A stretch of DNA of 64,000 bases, taken from Streptomyces sclerotialus. GTDB lineage: Bacteria > Actinomycetota > Actinomycetes > Streptomycetales > Streptomycetaceae. Shown piece after piece: positions 9,201 to 20,393 of this stretch. Under the pieces are notes generated by a model. It was not told the DNA's origin. It saw only the letters and a program-made list of their open reading frames with translations, and searched no databases. Numbering within the stretch: the first letter of the stretch is position 1; every line of letters starts with the position of its first letter. The position numbers were made by a program, and so were the translations under genes. Where the stretch lies: the NCBI GenBank assembly GCA_000719105.1, contig JODX01000032.1, positions 1 through 64,000 of the forward strand, given 5' to 3'.

Positions 9201-12200
9201 CCAGTCCTCCCGGACACGCCTCACCGGCCACCGTCAGCACCATTCCCGCGGGCAGGCTTCCCGCAGGCATCGCCGCCAACGCGGTGGGCGGCAGCATGAG
9301 GTGGGTGATGCCGTGGCTGGTGCAGGTGTCGGCCAGCGGCCGGCCGGGCAGCAGCCGATGGCCCGGCACCACCACCAGCGATGCCCCCGACAGCAGCCCC
9401 GCGCACAGCTCCCACACCGCGGCGTCGAAGCTCGCCGAGGCGAACTGCAGCACCCTGGAGTCCTCCGTCACCCTCTGGCGTCCGGCCGCGGTGGCCGCCA
9501 GGTTCGCCAGCCCGGTGTGCGGGACCACCACTCCTTTGGGCCTGCCCGTGGAACCGGAGGTGTAGATCACGTATGCCGGATGCTCCGGGAGGAGCCGCCC
9601 CACCCGGTCGGCGTCCGCGGGCGCCGCGTCGGACGCCCGGCTCAGCACGCCTCTGACCTCGGGTGAGTCCAGCACCAGCAGCGGCACGCCCGCGTCCGGG
9701 AGTTCCGGCCCGGTGCGGGCGTCGGTGACCAGGAGGACGGGCGCCGTGTCAGCGAGCATGAACGCCAGCCGCCCGGCCGGATAGCCGACGTCCAGCGGCA
9801 GGTACGCTCCGCCGGCCTTGCCGATCGCCAGCAGTGTGACGATCAGCTCGACCGAGCGGCCGAGCGCCACCGCCACCACGCACTCGGGCCCGACGCCCTT
9901 GCCGATCAGCACCCGCGCCAGCCGGTTGGCGGCCGCGTCCAGCCGGCCGTAGGTCAGCCTGCCGTCCTCCCCCACCACGGCGACCGCGTCCGGGGTCCGT
10001 GCCACCTGAGCCTCGAAGAGTTCCGGCAGCGTGGCCCGCGGTCCGGGCCGCACCGGAGCCGTCCCGGCCGCCAGCACCCGCGCCCGCTCCCCGGCCGTCA
10101 GCAGTTCGATGCCGCCGATCGACCGTTCCGGATCCCCGCACACCACCTCCAGCAAGCTGGTCAGGCGGCCGCTCAGCGCCTCGACCGTCGCGTGGTCGAA
10201 GACGTCGGTGTTGTACTCGATCACCCCCGTCAGGCCTTGTGGCCTCCGGTCGGCCGAGGGCCGCTCGGCCAGGTGAACGGTCAGGTCGAACTTCGAGGTA
10301 CTGGTGTCGGCGAACTGACTCTCGGCCCGCAGGCCCGGCATGGACAGCTCGCCCCGTGGGGTGTTCTGCCAGGCCAGAACGACCTGGAACAGAGGGTGGT
10401 GGGCGAGGGAGCGGGTCGGGGCCAGGAGGTCCACGAAGTGCTCGAAAGGCACGTCCTGGTGGGTGTGGGCCTCCAGGCTCCTCCTTCGGACCTGGTGGAC
10501 CAGGTCACGGAAGGCGGGCCGGCCCGAGGTGTCGATCCGCAGCACCAGGGTGTTGACGAAGAACCCGACCAGGTCTTCCACCGCCTGGTCCACACGGCCG
10601 GCGACAGCGATACCGACGGGGATGTCGGTGCCCGCCCCGAGGCGGGTGAGCAGGGCGGCCAGCGCGGCGTGCACCACCATGAACGGAGTGGCCCGGCACT
10701 GCCGGGCCAGGTCCACCAGCGCGGTGTGCAGCCGCGGGTCCCACTCGAAGGGGAAGACGGCCCCCCGGTGACTGGCCCGGGGCGGGTGCGGGCGGTCGGT
10801 GGGCAGGGTGATGCGCTCCGGCAGCCCGGCCAGCGTCCGCTTCCAGTAGGCCACCTGCTGCGCCCACAGACTGGTGGGATCCTCGGCATCACCGAGCAGG
10901 TTCCGCTGCCACAGTGTGTAGTCGGCGTACTGCACCGGCAGCGGCGCCCACGCGGGTGCCCGCCCCTGAGCGCGGGCCTGGTAGGCATGGGACACATCAC
11001 GCCACAGCGGCCGCAGCGACCACCCGTCCGCCGCGATGTGGTGCACGATCAGCACGAGCGTGCACTCCGTCGAGGAGACCCTCAACAGCCGCGCGCGCAC
11101 CGGGACTTCACCGGCCAGGTCGAAGCGGTACCGGGCAGCTTCGGCCACCGCTTCGTCCAGTTCCGCCTCGGTGACCTCGGTCTCCGCCAGTTCCGGCCGG
11201 GCGTCCGCGGCCTCCAGGACGGTCTGCTGAGGTACACCGCCGATCTCGGGGAACACCGTCCGCAAGGCCTCGTGCCGGCTCACGACATCGGCCAGTGCCT
11301 GCCGCAGCGCCGGCACCTCCGGACGGCCGTGCAGCCGTACGGCCAGGGACATGTTGTAGGTCGCCGACGGACCCTCCAGCCGGTGCAGGAACCACAGCCG
11401 CGCTTGCGCGTACGACAACGGCAGCCGCTCCGGACGGGGCTCCACCGGCAGGAGCGGGGGTCGTGCCGCACTCGCGCCGGCCACCTCCCGCGCCAGCGCG
11501 GCCGGGGTGGGGGCCTGGAACAGGGCGCGTACCTGGAGCTCCACCCCGAGGGCGGCACGGACCTGGGTGACCACTTGCGTGGCCAGCAGCGAGTGCCCGC
11601 CCAGTTCGAAGAAGTCGTCCTCCGCGCCGACGTCCGGCACACCCAGGACCTGCGCGAAGACGGCGCACAGCACCTCCTCGCCGGGGGTGCGGGGCCGCCG
11701 GGAGGTGCTCGCGCCGGACTCCGGAGCGGGCAGGGCGCGCCGGTCCAGTTTCCCGTTGGGCGTCAGTGGCAGTTCCGGCAGGACCAGGACCGCCGACGGG
11801 ACCATGTGGTCCGGCAGCCGCTCCCGGGCGAAGGCCCGCACCGCACGTCCGTCCGGCCCGCCGTGCTCGGTGTGGCCGGCCGCGTCCGGAACGACGTAGC
11901 CGACGAGCCGGGTGTCCCCCGGACGGTCCTGCCGGGCCACGACCGCCGCCCGGGCCACGCCCGGATGGGCGGCGAGCACCGCCTCGACCTCGCCCGGCTC
12001 GACGCGGAAGCCCCGGATCTTGACCTGGTCGTCGCACCGGCCGAGGAACTCCAGCTGCCCGTCGGGCCGACGGCGCACCACGTCCCCGGTCCGGTACATC
12101 CGCTCCCCCGGCGCCCCGAACGGATCGGCGACGAACCGATCCGCCGTCAGCCCCGCCCGGCCCAGGTACCCCCGCGCCAGCCCGGCCCCGGCGACGTACA

Positions 12201-14640
12201 GTTCCCCGGCCGCCCCCGGCGGCACCAACCGCAGGCCGCCGTCGAGCACATGGGCGCGCGTCCGGGGAAGCGGACAGCCGATCGGCACCGCCGTCTCCCA
12301 GTCTGCCGCGTCCGCCGGCAGCGGGAACGTCGTCACCACATGGGTCTCGGTCGGTCCGTAGTTGTTCCGCACCCGCAGCGACGGGTTCCGCCGGACGAAC
12401 TCCCGCACCCGTTCAGAGGGCCGGAACGGTTCACCGGCCTGCACCAGATGTGTCAGATCCGGGAGGGCACGGCCCTGCCGCTGCGCCGCGTCGCACAGCG
12501 CCTCGATCACCGGATGCGGCGCGAACACCTCGTTCACCCGGAGCCCGTCCAGCCAGGCGGCCAGCTCGTCCGGACTGCGGCGCGTCTCCTCCCTGGGCAG
12601 CACCAGCGTCTTCCCGGACAGCAGGGCGGAGAGCAGTTCCTGCGCACACACGTCGAAACTCAGCGCGGCGAACAGCGCCGTCCTCGTGCCCGCCCCGCCA
12701 CCGAGCGCCCGGCCGTTCCAGTCCACCAGGTTGACCAGCGCACCACCGGGCATCGTCACGCCCTTCGGCCGTCCCGTCGATCCGGAGGTGTAGATCACAT
12801 ACGCGGGATGCCCGGCGACGAGCGGCCGGACCCTGTCCGCATCGGACACCGCGGCGGCCGAAGCACCCTGCATTGCGGCATCCGCCTCCGCGCTGCCCCA
12901 CACCAGCCGGGGCACGTCCGCATCCGGCAGCCGGGCCGCGCTCCCGGCGGCGGTGATCAGCAGGGCGGGCGCCGCGTCGGTGAGCATGAGCGTCAGCCGC
13001 TCGGCCGGATAGCCGGTGTCCAGGGGCAGGTAGGCACCGCCTGCCTTCAGCACCGCCATGACGGTGATCACCAGTTCCGGGGAGCGTGGCAGTGCCGACG
13101 CCACCACGCTTTCCGGCCCGACGCCCCTGTCGATCAGCACCCGTGCCAGCCTGTTCGCGGCCGTGTCCAGTCGCCTGTAGGTCAGCGTGGTGTCCCCCGC
13201 CAGTACCGCGACCGCGTCCGGGGTCCGTTCCGCCTGTGCCTGGAACAGTTCCGGCAGCGTGGCCCACGGCCCGGGCCGCACCGGCCCCGTCCCGGCCGCC
13301 AGCGCCCGCGCCCGCTCCCCGGCCGTCAGCAGGCCGATGCCGCCGATCGTCCGGTCCGGATCCGCGCACACCGCCTCCAGCACGGCGACCAGACGGCGCT
13401 GGTGGGCGGCCAGGTCGACCTGGTCGTAGAGATGCGGGTTGGCGTCCAGTTCGATCCGCAGGCCCTCGCCGTCGGACGGGTCGCAGCAGTCGATGGAGAG
13501 ATCGTCGACCAGGCCGTTGGCGATGCTCCGGACCGCTGCCCGGTGCCCGGCGAACCGCAGGTCGTAGGCGAACCCCTTGATGTTGACCAGCGGACCCGTC
13601 AGGTCGTCCAGCCCGCCGGTCAGGCCCAGGTCGCGCCGCAGTTCCTCACCCCGGTACCGCTGGTGACGCATGATCTCCTTGGTCTTCCGCGTCACCTGCC
13701 GCGCCAGCTCCCGGCCCGTCGAACGACCGTCCAGCGACACGCGCAGCGGCAGTACGTTGGCGAGCATCGCGGGGATGCGCCGCAGTTCGGCGTCGGTGCG
13801 GGCCGTCGTCGGCAGGCCGAGCACGATGTCGCGTGCGCCCGTCATGCGGTGCAGGTAGGCGGCCACGACCGCGGTCATGAGCATCGACCAGTGCACGGTG
13901 ATGTCGCGGGCTGTCGCGCGCAGCCGTGCCTCGGTAGCGGCCGGCAGGTGTTCGCCGTACCGCAGGTTCCCGGCCGGCCGCCGGCTCGGACGGGCGCTCA
14001 GGCGGGGCGGATCCGGCAGGTCGGCCAGCTGCTGCAGCCAGTACGCGCGGTCCTCGGCGTACGCGGGCGAGGAGCGGTACTCCGCGTCCCGCTCCAGCAG
14101 TACGGCCAGGGGAGGAAACGGAGCGGGGTCGGCGGAGGCGCCCTCGGCGCATGCGGTGTACAGCTCGGCCACACGACGGGTGAAGAGCGCCCCGCCCATG
14201 GCATCCACCACGATGTGGTGCATCGCCTGGTACAGGAGGAAGTGTTCGGGACCCAGCTCGAACAGCGCGAAGGAGAAGAGGTCGTCGCGCCGGAGGTCCA
14301 GCGGCCGCGCGAGGTCGGCGCGCGCCCAGGACTCGGCCGTGGCCCGCGGGTCCGGTTCGCCGCTGACGTCGAACACGGGGAGGTCCCATCCCTCGCACGG
14401 CGCGATGACCTGCCACAGTCCGTCCGCGTCCTCGTGGAACCGCGCGCGCAGGGCCTCGGCCTCCTTCAGTGCCTGCCGCAGGGCGTCCCCGAGCGCCGCG
14501 GCATCGATACGCCCGGCGATGTCCAGGAACTCGGCGATGCGGTAGTACTGGCCGTCGGGGTCCAGTTGGTGCGCCAGCCACACCTCACGCTGGGCGGCCG
14601 ACAGCGGCAGACGTTCGCGGCGTGCATCGGACGATGTCAT
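6211..14640 (-). CDS. two-module NRPS, C-A-T-C-A(MT)-T-TE
   Basis: The 2809-residue protein starts [17 protein letters not shown] with GAGGGAG upstream of ATG 14640. C1 has [10 protein letters not shown] near residue 141, with DA in place of DG. A1 (about 460-960) has [11 protein letters not shown] near 617; by eye its pocket residues read D-V-Q-F-V-A-N-V-V, close to proline codes. T1 has GGHSLL near 1017. C2 has HHIAADGW near 1200. A2 (from about 1535) has a pocket of roughly D-A-W-M-T-A-V-V-C and is interrupted after A8 by an N-methyltransferase (VLEIGVGSG near 2055). T2 has its Ser near 2493, and the thioesterase has GWSFGG near 2623. A leading C domain with no upstream module suggests N-acylation of the first residue. 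Predicted product: acyl-(Pro-like)-N-methyl-(hydrophobic or aromatic) dipeptide, hydrolysed or cyclised by the TE. No exporter or regulator is adjacent. Confidence 0.9.
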   Translation of the reverse strand: MTSSDARRERLPLSAAQREVWLAHQLDPDGQYYRIAEFLDIAGRIDAAALGDALRQALKEAEALRARFHEDADGLWQVIAPCEGWDLPVFDVSGEPDPRATAESWARADLARPLDLRRDDLFSFALFELGPEHFLLYQAMHHIVVDAMGGALFTRRVAELYTACAEGASADPAPFPPLAVLLERDAEYRSSPAYAEDRAYWLQQLADLPDPPRLSARPSRRPAGNLRYGEHLPAATEARLRATARDITVHWSMLMTAVVAAYLHRMTGARDIVLGLPTTARTDAELRRIPAMLANVLPLRVSLDGRSTGRELARQVTRKTKEIMRHQRYRGEELRRDLGLTGGLDDLTGPLVNIKGFAYDLRFAGHRAAVRSIANGLVDDLSIDCCDPSDGEGLRIELDANPHLYDQVDLAAHQRRLVAVLEAVCADPDRTIGGIGLLTAGERARALAAGTGPVRPGPWATLPELFQAQAERTPDAVAVLAGDTTLTYRRLDTAANRLARVLIDRGVGPESVVASALPRSPELVITVMAVLKAGGAYLPLDTGYPAERLTLMLTDAAPALLITAAGSAARLPDADVPRLVWGSAEADAAMQGASAAAVSDADRVRPLVAGHPAYVIYTSGSTGRPKGVTMPGGALVNLVDWNGRALGGGAGTRTALFAALSFDVCAQELLSALLSGKTLVLPREETRRSPDELAAWLDGLRVNEVFAPHPVIEALCDAAQRQGRALPDLTHLVQAGEPFRPSERVREFVRRNPSLRVRNNYGPTETHVVTTFPLPADAADWETAVPIGCPLPRTRAHVLDGGLRLVPPGAAGELYVAGAGLARGYLGRAGLTADRFVADPFGAPGERMYRTGDVVRRRPDGQLEFLGRCDDQVKIRGFRVEPGEVEAVLAAHPGVARAAVVARQDRPGDTRLVGYVVPDAAGHTEHGGPDGRAVRAFARERLPDHMVPSAVLVLPELPLTPNGKLDRRALPAPESGASTSRRPRTPGEEVLCAVFAQVLGVPDVGAEDDFFELGGHSLLATQVVTQVRAALGVELQVRALFQAPTPAALAREVAGASAARPPLLPVEPRPERLPLSYAQARLWFLHRLEGPSATYNMSLAVRLHGRPEVPALRQALADVVSRHEALRTVFPEIGGVPQQTVLEAADARPELAETEVTEAELDEAVAEAARYRFDLAGEVPVRARLLRVSSTECTLVLIVHHIAADGWSLRPLWRDVSHAYQARAQGRAPAWAPLPVQYADYTLWQRNLLGDAEDPTSLWAQQVAYWKRTLAGLPERITLPTDRPHPPRASHRGAVFPFEWDPRLHTALVDLARQCRATPFMVVHAALAALLTRLGAGTDIPVGIAVAGRVDQAVEDLVGFFVNTLVLRIDTSGRPAFRDLVHQVRRRSLEAHTHQDVPFEHFVDLLAPTRSLAHHPLFQVVLAWQNTPRGELSMPGLRAESQFADTSTSKFDLTVHLAERPSADRRPQGLTGVIEYNTDVFDHATVEALSGRLTSLLEVVCGDPERSIGGIELLTAGERARVLAAGTAPVRPGPRATLPELFEAQVARTPDAVAVVGEDGRLTYGRLDAAANRLARVLIGKGVGPECVVAVALGRSVELIVTLLAIGKAGGAYLPLDVGYPAGRLAFMLADTAPVLLVTDARTGPELPDAGVPLLVLDSPEVRGVLSRASDAAPADADRVGRLLPEHPAYVIYTSGSTGRPKGVVVPHTGLANLAATAAGRQRVTEDSRVLQFASASFDAAVWELCAGLLSGASLVVVPGHRLLPGRPLADTCTSHGITHLMLPPTALAAMPAGSLPAGMVLTVAGEACPGGLVAEWSVGRRMENVYGPTETTVCATMAGPLAKTDTPPIGRPLDNTRTYVLDDGVRLVPPGVAGELYIAGAGLARGYLGRAGLTALRFVADPFGAPGERMYRTGDVVRRRADGQLEFLGRCDDQVKIRGFRIEPGEVESALTAHPDVARAVVAVREDGPGGKHLVGYVVPAHRTGEAEREDEGRRVGEWRGIYDQLYGRRQAAAFGEDFSGWNSSYDGRPIPPEEMREWRQRTVERVRQLRPGRVLEIGVGSGLLLSRLAPDCRSYWATDFSQQVIEALGRRIAERPELTGRVELRCRPADDLTGLPTGFFDTVVVNSVVQYFPNADYLTQVLTEVMGLLAPGGAVFVGDVRNLRLARCLRTAVQLHRAPAGTPPAAVRAAVEHDLLVEKELLVAPEYFTALRDHLPQITAVDVRLKRGSHHNELSRYRYDVTLHTRPSPVPAPARRLAWNRDITDTTALTRHLIAHRTTRPADGRTGPLSVTRIPNQRLAREAAAQHALYDDRPLTVALHHLTDPDAAGGADPEALHRLGEEHGFRTVTTWSRDQDDHFDALFVPENPDADEAIVEAYRPLPASGQEPSAFTNRPTTSTRLGTLNTALRAHLAGSLPPYMVPAAIVLLPELPVTPNGKLDRRALPAPVFGARASRGPRTKAEEALCEIFAQVLGVPDVGAEDDFFELGGHSLLATRLVSRVRSTLGAELEVRALFEAPTPARLALALDGGPSGDALGVLLPLRPEGSRPPLFCLHPAGGMSWPYAGLLRHLPVERPVYGVQARGLSDPEHAPATLEEMVGEYAERIRSVQPAGPYHLLGWSFGGITAHSLACRFQDEGEEVAFLAVLDARAFGEGELAEFADTPRDEQEVLGFLLDSGGYRAERFLGQDRGTVLEFLRRDGTLPPEFLEERTLAAATTVYNDNLRCMRHFNPERYDGDLLLFSATPRYFGVEELSDSWRPYVSGTITEHSVAHSHTRLMRPEALADIGPVLAAALDGTARHRPPAGS

Positions 14641-14971
14641 TCGGTCTCCCTCGCTGGGAAGCGGACGCTGCCTGCCGATAGCCGAGCGGACGCATCTCGG
14701 CGCATCTCGGCGCACGAGGAATGACCTGAGTGAAAGCCCGCGGCTGCTGAAGAGGTGATCGATGGACCGGAACTCGAAGCCGGCAGGAGAACCGCTGATT
14801 CCGCGAGCGGCTTTCCTTATCACCCTCATCGCATATTCGCCATTACCGAAATTGATGCTACGCCTGCACGCGCAGCACAATCCATTACACGATGGAGTGA
14901 TATCGAAGGATCCGGACCTGCATTTTGCGTCGCAGCCGAGTAAGCCGCCCGGCAGCAGGTGCGCCCGCCCC
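14641..14971. other. upstream region of the NRPS operon
   Basis: This 331-base stretch is noticeably richer in A and T than its surroundings and should carry the NRPS promoter. I see no Fur- or DmdR-like iron box and cannot define -35/-10 boxes with confidence. In-frame ATGs up to 14880 exist, but the extra N-terminus they would add has no C-domain features. Confidence 0.5.
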
Positions 14972-16498
14972 TCAGCTCACCGTCGCGCAGGCGTGCCCGT
15001 TCAGCGTGAACCGGTCCGGGACGCCGTTGCCGCCCTGCCGGGAGCCGATGAAACCGACGCCGAAGGTGCCGCCCGGGCTGACGGTCCTGTTGTAGTCGGC
15101 CGCGGAGGCCGTGACGCGGGAGCCGTCCTGCTGGAAGGAGCCGTCCCACATCTGGGAGACGCGCTGGCCGTCCTCGAACGCCCAGCCGATGCTCCAGTCG
15201 TCGAGGGCCTCGACGGAGGTGACGGTGACCGTGGCCTGGAAGCCGTCCGGCCATTCGTTGACGATCTCGTAGCGGAGGTGGCAGAAGGCGTCCGTGGAGC
15301 GCGTGGGCTCGATCGGCCGGTGCGAGACACGGGCGGGAGAGGGGCCCTCGCCCCGCGGTTCCGGCTCGGAGCCCCCGGTCGTCGGCGTGGACCCGGGCGT
15401 GGACGCGGCGGTGGATGTGGATGTCACGGTCGCGCGCGGTGATCCCGACGGGTCGTCCGGGGTACCGGACGGCCGGGGAGCGACGGTGGGCAGCGACGGA
15501 GCCGTCTCCGCCACCGGTCCGCTGCTCTCCGTCTCCCCGGCGGCCGTGTCACCGCGCTCGCGGTCCTGGGGCATGAGGGTGACCGCGAGAGCCAGGACGG
15601 ACACGATGCCGGTCGCCGCCAGCAGGCCGGTGCGGCCGATCCGCGGCTTGGGTTCCCGGCCGGGCGACAGGCCCCGGTCGGTGCCCGAGGAGTCGGCGCG
15701 GCCGGCGCTCAGCCCGGCCTCGGCGGCCCGGCGCCGCCGCTCCAGATAGGCGAGGCCGCCCCAGCCGATCACGCCGCCGGCCAGCGCGGCGGGCAGCCCG
15801 CCGCCGTGCAGCCGCAGACAGGCGGCCGCCTCCGCGCAGCCGGCGCAGGTGGCGAGGTGACGGGAGAGGTCCTCGGGCGCGTCGGTGCCGGGTACGCGGG
15901 TGACGGCGTCCAGCAGCCGTGCGTAGCTGCGGCAGCCGGCGTCCATGGGGGATGCGAGGTGGCCGCGGCGGCACCGGTCCCGGAACAGCGCCCGCGCCTG
16001 CTCGAGTCCGCCGGAGACCGACCCCGGGTCGAGGCCGAGCCGCCGGGCGACCGCGGGCAGGGGCAGCGCCTCCACCTCGGCCAGCCACAGCAGGTCCGCG
16101 TCCGCCTCCTGGAGCTCGCCCAGGGCACGCAGGGCGAGCGGGCGGCGCGGGGGCGGCCCGGTGTAGCGGGCCGCCTTGTCGGAGTTGAGCCAGAGCCGCA
16201 GGTCCGGGTCGAGGTGGTGGCCCTGCCCGGCGGCCTCCCAGGACGCGGCCGTGGTGCGCACCGCCGCCAGCAGGAACGGCACACGCGACGGCCGCGGCAC
16301 CCGGCGGCCCCTGCCCCGGCCCGCCCCGGCCTCCTCGGCACGCATCTCCCGGACGCCGTGCGTGAACGCCTCGGTGGCCAGCCGGGTCGCCGAGGCCGAC
16401 CCGGAGGTGCACAGATCGGCGTACGAGAGGACCGCGTCCCAGCACTCCGAGAGGAGCGTGGCCTCGTGCGCGTCCTGAGGCGTGGGCAGGTCGGGCAT
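14972..16498 (-). CDS. sigma/anti-sigma-like membrane protein with C-terminal CBM2
   Basis: This 508-residue protein starts after AGGAG. The N-terminal 200 residues resemble a degenerate ECF sigma factor (a region-4-like HTH around [20 protein letters not shown]). A zinc-finger anti-sigma-like motif follows ([15 protein letters not shown]), then one membrane segment ([18 protein letters not shown], near 310). A Ser/Thr/Pro linker leads to a C-terminal family 2 carbohydrate-binding module (about 400-508; [17 protein letters not shown]). The topology implies a cytoplasmic regulatory part and an extracellular cellulose- or chitin-binding part. Such fusions are annotated in other streptomycetes, but the signalling role is not established. 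Lack of a complete sigma-2 region argues against a functional sigma factor. Confidence 0.75.
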   Translation of the reverse strand: MPDLPTPQDAHEATLLSECWDAVLSYADLCTSGSASATRLATEAFTHGVREMRAEEAGAGRGRGRRVPRPSRVPFLLAAVRTTAASWEAAGQGHHLDPDLRLWLNSDKAARYTGPPPRRPLALRALGELQEADADLLWLAEVEALPLPAVARRLGLDPGSVSGGLEQARALFRDRCRRGHLASPMDAGCRSYARLLDAVTRVPGTDAPEDLSRHLATCAGCAEAAACLRLHGGGLPAALAGGVIGWGGLAYLERRRRAAEAGLSAGRADSSGTDRGLSPGREPKPRIGRTGLLAATGIVSVLALAVTLMPQDRERGDTAAGETESSGPVAETAPSLPTVAPRPSGTPDDPSGSPRATVTSTSTAASTPGSTPTTGGSEPEPRGEGPSPARVSHRPIEPTRSTDAFCHLRYEIVNEWPDGFQATVTVTSVEALDDWSIGWAFEDGQRVSQMWDGSFQQDGSRVTASAADYNRTVSPGGTFGVGFIGSRQGGNGVPDRFTLNGHACATVS

Positions 16499-16525
16499 GG
16501 ATCTCCTGCGTCCATGTAAGAACTG

Positions 16526-16567
16526 GAGACCCAATCGTCTCACTGGTAACGGAAGTTGTGCAGTCAA
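16526..16567 (-). promoter_or_regulatory. possible promoter/operator of the CBM2 membrane protein gene
   Basis: On the minus strand a TTGACT box (16567-16562) lies upstream of a GAGAC-N6-GTCTC inverted repeat (16526-16541), 28 bases before the gene start. The TTGACT matches a -35 box, but no clean -10 box can be fixed, so this is tentative. Confidence 0.3.
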
Positions 16568-16619
16568 CCGTTCCAGGGTGGACGGGTCGGGCACGGATCA
16601 GGGACGGGCCAGGGGCGGG

Positions 16620-17966
16620 TCAGACCGCGACGTCCTCCTCGACGCCCCCCTCGGTGTCCCCTTCCACCGCCGGGAGGCTGTCCATGAAGGAGCTCACCGA
16701 GAACACCGCGTTGCCGGCTCCGGGCGGGCCGTATCCGGGCGGGGAGGAGAGCCCGAAGTCCTCCATCGTCTGCCGGTACGCCTGGAGCAGCCGGATGTGG
16801 TACTCCAGCGGCGCCCCCTGCGGATTGGCCTTGCCGAGCGGGGTGGTCGGCTCCGGGCACCAGGTGGTGAAGCGGGGCGTGATGCCGTGCGACATGAAGA
16901 AGCGCAGGCCCTCGGTGGTGGAGGCGATGGCCTCGTCGACCGTCTTGAAGCCGAAGGGCTCGGCCATCTCGACGCCCGCCACGAAGTTGGGGATGACGTT
17001 GCGCGCGCCGAAGACCTCCGTGGAGTCCAGTACCCGCTTGTGCCACTCGTCGCGGCCGACGTAGCGCTCCTTGCCGGGGCAGAAGATCTTGAACAGGTAC
17101 TCGTCCCACACCTCGTAGTTGGGGTGGTAGATCTGCACGCCGTAGTCCTTGAACCGCTGCACGTCGTCGCGCGGCAGCGCCTGGGCGACCACCTTGCCGA
17201 TCCAGCGGCCCGGGAAGCGCTCCTCGATGGCCTTGGCGTAGTGCCCGTAGAAGTCGGCCTCGTCGCGCCCGGAGACCGTCTTGGTGATCGCGCCGCCGGT
17301 GAGGGTGTAGGCGGTGGACGCCTTCGCGGTGTCGTAGCGGTCGATGATCTCGAGCGCCTCCAGCACCTCCTCGACGTCCTTCACCCCCGTGTAGGGGCGC
17401 CCGGCGGCCTTGTGCTGGCGCCAGTTGTGGTTGATGTCGCAGTACTGGCACTCCTCCTTGGCACCGAAGTACTGGCAGACCCGGAAGACGGTGAGGTAGA
17501 TCAGGTAGCCCCACTGGATGGTCGGGGCGACCTCCATCACGGACTTCCCGTTGGAGAGCTTGTGCCGGTAGTACTCGGGCATGGGCGGCACGCCGACGTC
17601 CGAGATCCGCTTGCCGTCCAGGTAGAGGCCGAGCATGCCGTGCTCGTCGGCGGCGACCCGGTACGGGGACGACGGGTTCACCCGCACGGACACCACGGTG
17701 CGCCGCAGGTCGTACGGGCCGCCGGTGAGGATGATCTCCTCGGGCGGGCGGTTCAGCGCGGCCTCGCCCAGCTCGGGCAGGGTGCCGTGGTCGAAGGAGA
17801 AGATGAAGTACGACTTCGGCTTGACGTCACCGTCCTCGTTGCCGGTGAGGGCCGACTTGTCGAAGGCCACCCCGCCCCTGAGCAGGTCCTCCTTGAAGAC
17901 GGCCTCCCGCGGCACGTGCGGGAACCGTTCCATCAGATCCTCGACCAGCGCCGTACGGCTGCCCAT
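16620..17966 (-). CDS. radical SAM protein with CX8CX2C cluster motif
   Basis: The 448-residue protein has CQYFGAKEECQYCDIN around residue 163. This gives cysteines spaced CX8CX2C rather than the usual CX3CX2C, and it is likely the SAM-binding 4Fe-4S site. Downstream TGGAITKT (about 223) fits the GGE-like SAM motif region of the TIM barrel. GAGGAGAAG precedes ATG 17966. Related proteins of unknown function occur across streptomycetes; I recognise no substrate-specific motif. It lies upstream of the CBM2 membrane protein on the same strand, with 121 bases between them. Confidence 0.75.
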   Translation of the reverse strand: MGSRTALVEDLMERFPHVPREAVFKEDLLRGGVAFDKSALTGNEDGDVKPKSYFIFSFDHGTLPELGEAALNRPPEEIILTGGPYDLRRTVVSVRVNPSSPYRVAADEHGMLGLYLDGKRISDVGVPPMPEYYRHKLSNGKSVMEVAPTIQWGYLIYLTVFRVCQYFGAKEECQYCDINHNWRQHKAAGRPYTGVKDVEEVLEALEIIDRYDTAKASTAYTLTGGAITKTVSGRDEADFYGHYAKAIEERFPGRWIGKVVAQALPRDDVQRFKDYGVQIYHPNYEVWDEYLFKIFCPGKERYVGRDEWHKRVLDSTEVFGARNVIPNFVAGVEMAEPFGFKTVDEAIASTTEGLRFFMSHGITPRFTTWCPEPTTPLGKANPQGAPLEYHIRLLQAYRQTMEDFGLSSPPGYGPPGAGNAVFSVSSFMDSLPAVEGDTEGGVEEDVAV

Positions 17967-18211
17967 CCTTCTTCTCCTCGCTCCCGACTCGCTCAGGGTT
18001 GCCCGTCTGTTGTGCTCGACTCCTCACGGTATGCCCCCGCCTGGGCGGGACGGGCGGCGGGTCCCCCCACGGGCACCGGGGATGCGCGGGGGTGACACAG
18101 GTCACGGGTGGTTCGGAGGCGTGGGTCACCCGGATGACGGCGAGCCGGTCCCGGTATCGACCGGTATCAATTCGGTTGACGTGCCCCCATCAGGGGCGCT
18201 CCCATAGCCCG

Positions 18212-19052
18212 ATGCATGTCGACGAGAGCATGATCGACGCTTCCCTCGTACGGCGGCTGCTGGCCGCGCAGTTCCCCCGCTGGGCGGACCTCCCCGTCGA
18301 TCCCGTGCACTCCGCCGGCACGGCCAACGCCATGTTCCGGCTGGGCACGGACCTGGCCGTCCGGCTCCCCCGCATCGCGGGCGCCGCACAGGACGTCGAC
18401 AAGGAGCACGCGTGGCTGCCCCGGCTCGCCCCGCGCCTTCCGGTGCCCGTTCCGGTACCGCTGGTGAAGGGCGCGCCGGGTGAGGGCTTCCCGTGGGAGT
18501 GGTCGGTGTACCGGTGGCTGGACGGGGAGAATCCGTGGCCGGGTGCGGCGGCCGGTCCGGGTGCCGGTTCGGACGCCGAACGGAGTGCCGGCCCGGACGC
18601 CGAACGGAGTGCCGGCCCGGACGCCGAACGGAGTGCCGGCCCGGACGCCGAACGGAGTGCCGGCCCGGACGCCGAACGGAGTGCCCGTCTGGGCGGCGGC
18701 GCTCGACGCCCCGCCACGGCCCGGCCCGCCGGTCTGGATCCACGCCGATCTCCAGCCCGGGAACGTGCTGACGTCCGGCGGCCGGCTCAGTGCCGTCATC
18801 GACTTCGGCTGTCTGGGCCTCGGCGACCCGGCCGTCGACCTGATCGCCGCCTGGTACCTGCTGCCCGCCGGTGCGCGTCCCGTCTTCCGCACCGCGCTGG
18901 CGGACGGGGCCGACGACGCGGCCTGGGCGCGCGGCCGCGGCTGGGCCCTGTCCGTCGCGCTCCTCGAACTGAGCGCCTACCGGGAGACGAACCCGGTCAT
19001 GGCGGACATCGCCCGGCACGTCATCCGTGAGGTTCTGGCCACCAGCTCTTGA
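18212..19052 (+). pseudogene. aminoglycoside phosphotransferase-family kinase, disrupted
   Basis: The N-terminal half (MHVDESMIDASLVRRLLAA to VYRWLDGENPWPG) is in one frame. The C-terminal half with the catalytic loop (WIHADLQPGNVL) and metal motif (VIDFGCLGLGDPAVDL) is in another. Between them the roughly 80 residues expected for this family are replaced by a 24-base tandem repeat (18571-18690). Translation from the start reads through the repeat and ends out of frame at 19030. The gene is therefore probably non-functional unless the repeat number or frame differs in other isolates. Confidence 0.75.
18571..18690. repeat. 24-bp minisatellite inside kinase pseudogene
   Basis: Four perfect copies and a fifth partial copy of a 24-base unit containing GACGCCGAACGGAGTGCC lie head to tail. 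They encode DAERSAGP in one frame and RTPNGVPA in another. No frame has a stop, so the repeat can be read in either the N-terminal or the C-terminal kinase frame. Confidence 0.95.
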
Positions 19053-20360
<1,308 letters not shown>

Positions 20361-20393
20361 GCGGCGAGTAGCGGAGCACGTCCTGCACCCCCG

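Noticed and set aside
10192..14724. 1510-residue open frame on the plus strand
   Set aside because: It is antisense to the NRPS and is open only because of the GC-rich third positions of that gene; its translation has no domain.
14641..14971. iron box upstream of the NRPS, which would indicate a siderophore
   Set aside because: No sequence resembling TTAGGTTAGGCTCACCTAA is present, and no siderophore transport gene is adjacent.
18571..18690. CRISPR array
   Set aside because: The repeats are directly adjacent with no spacers, so it is a minisatellite.
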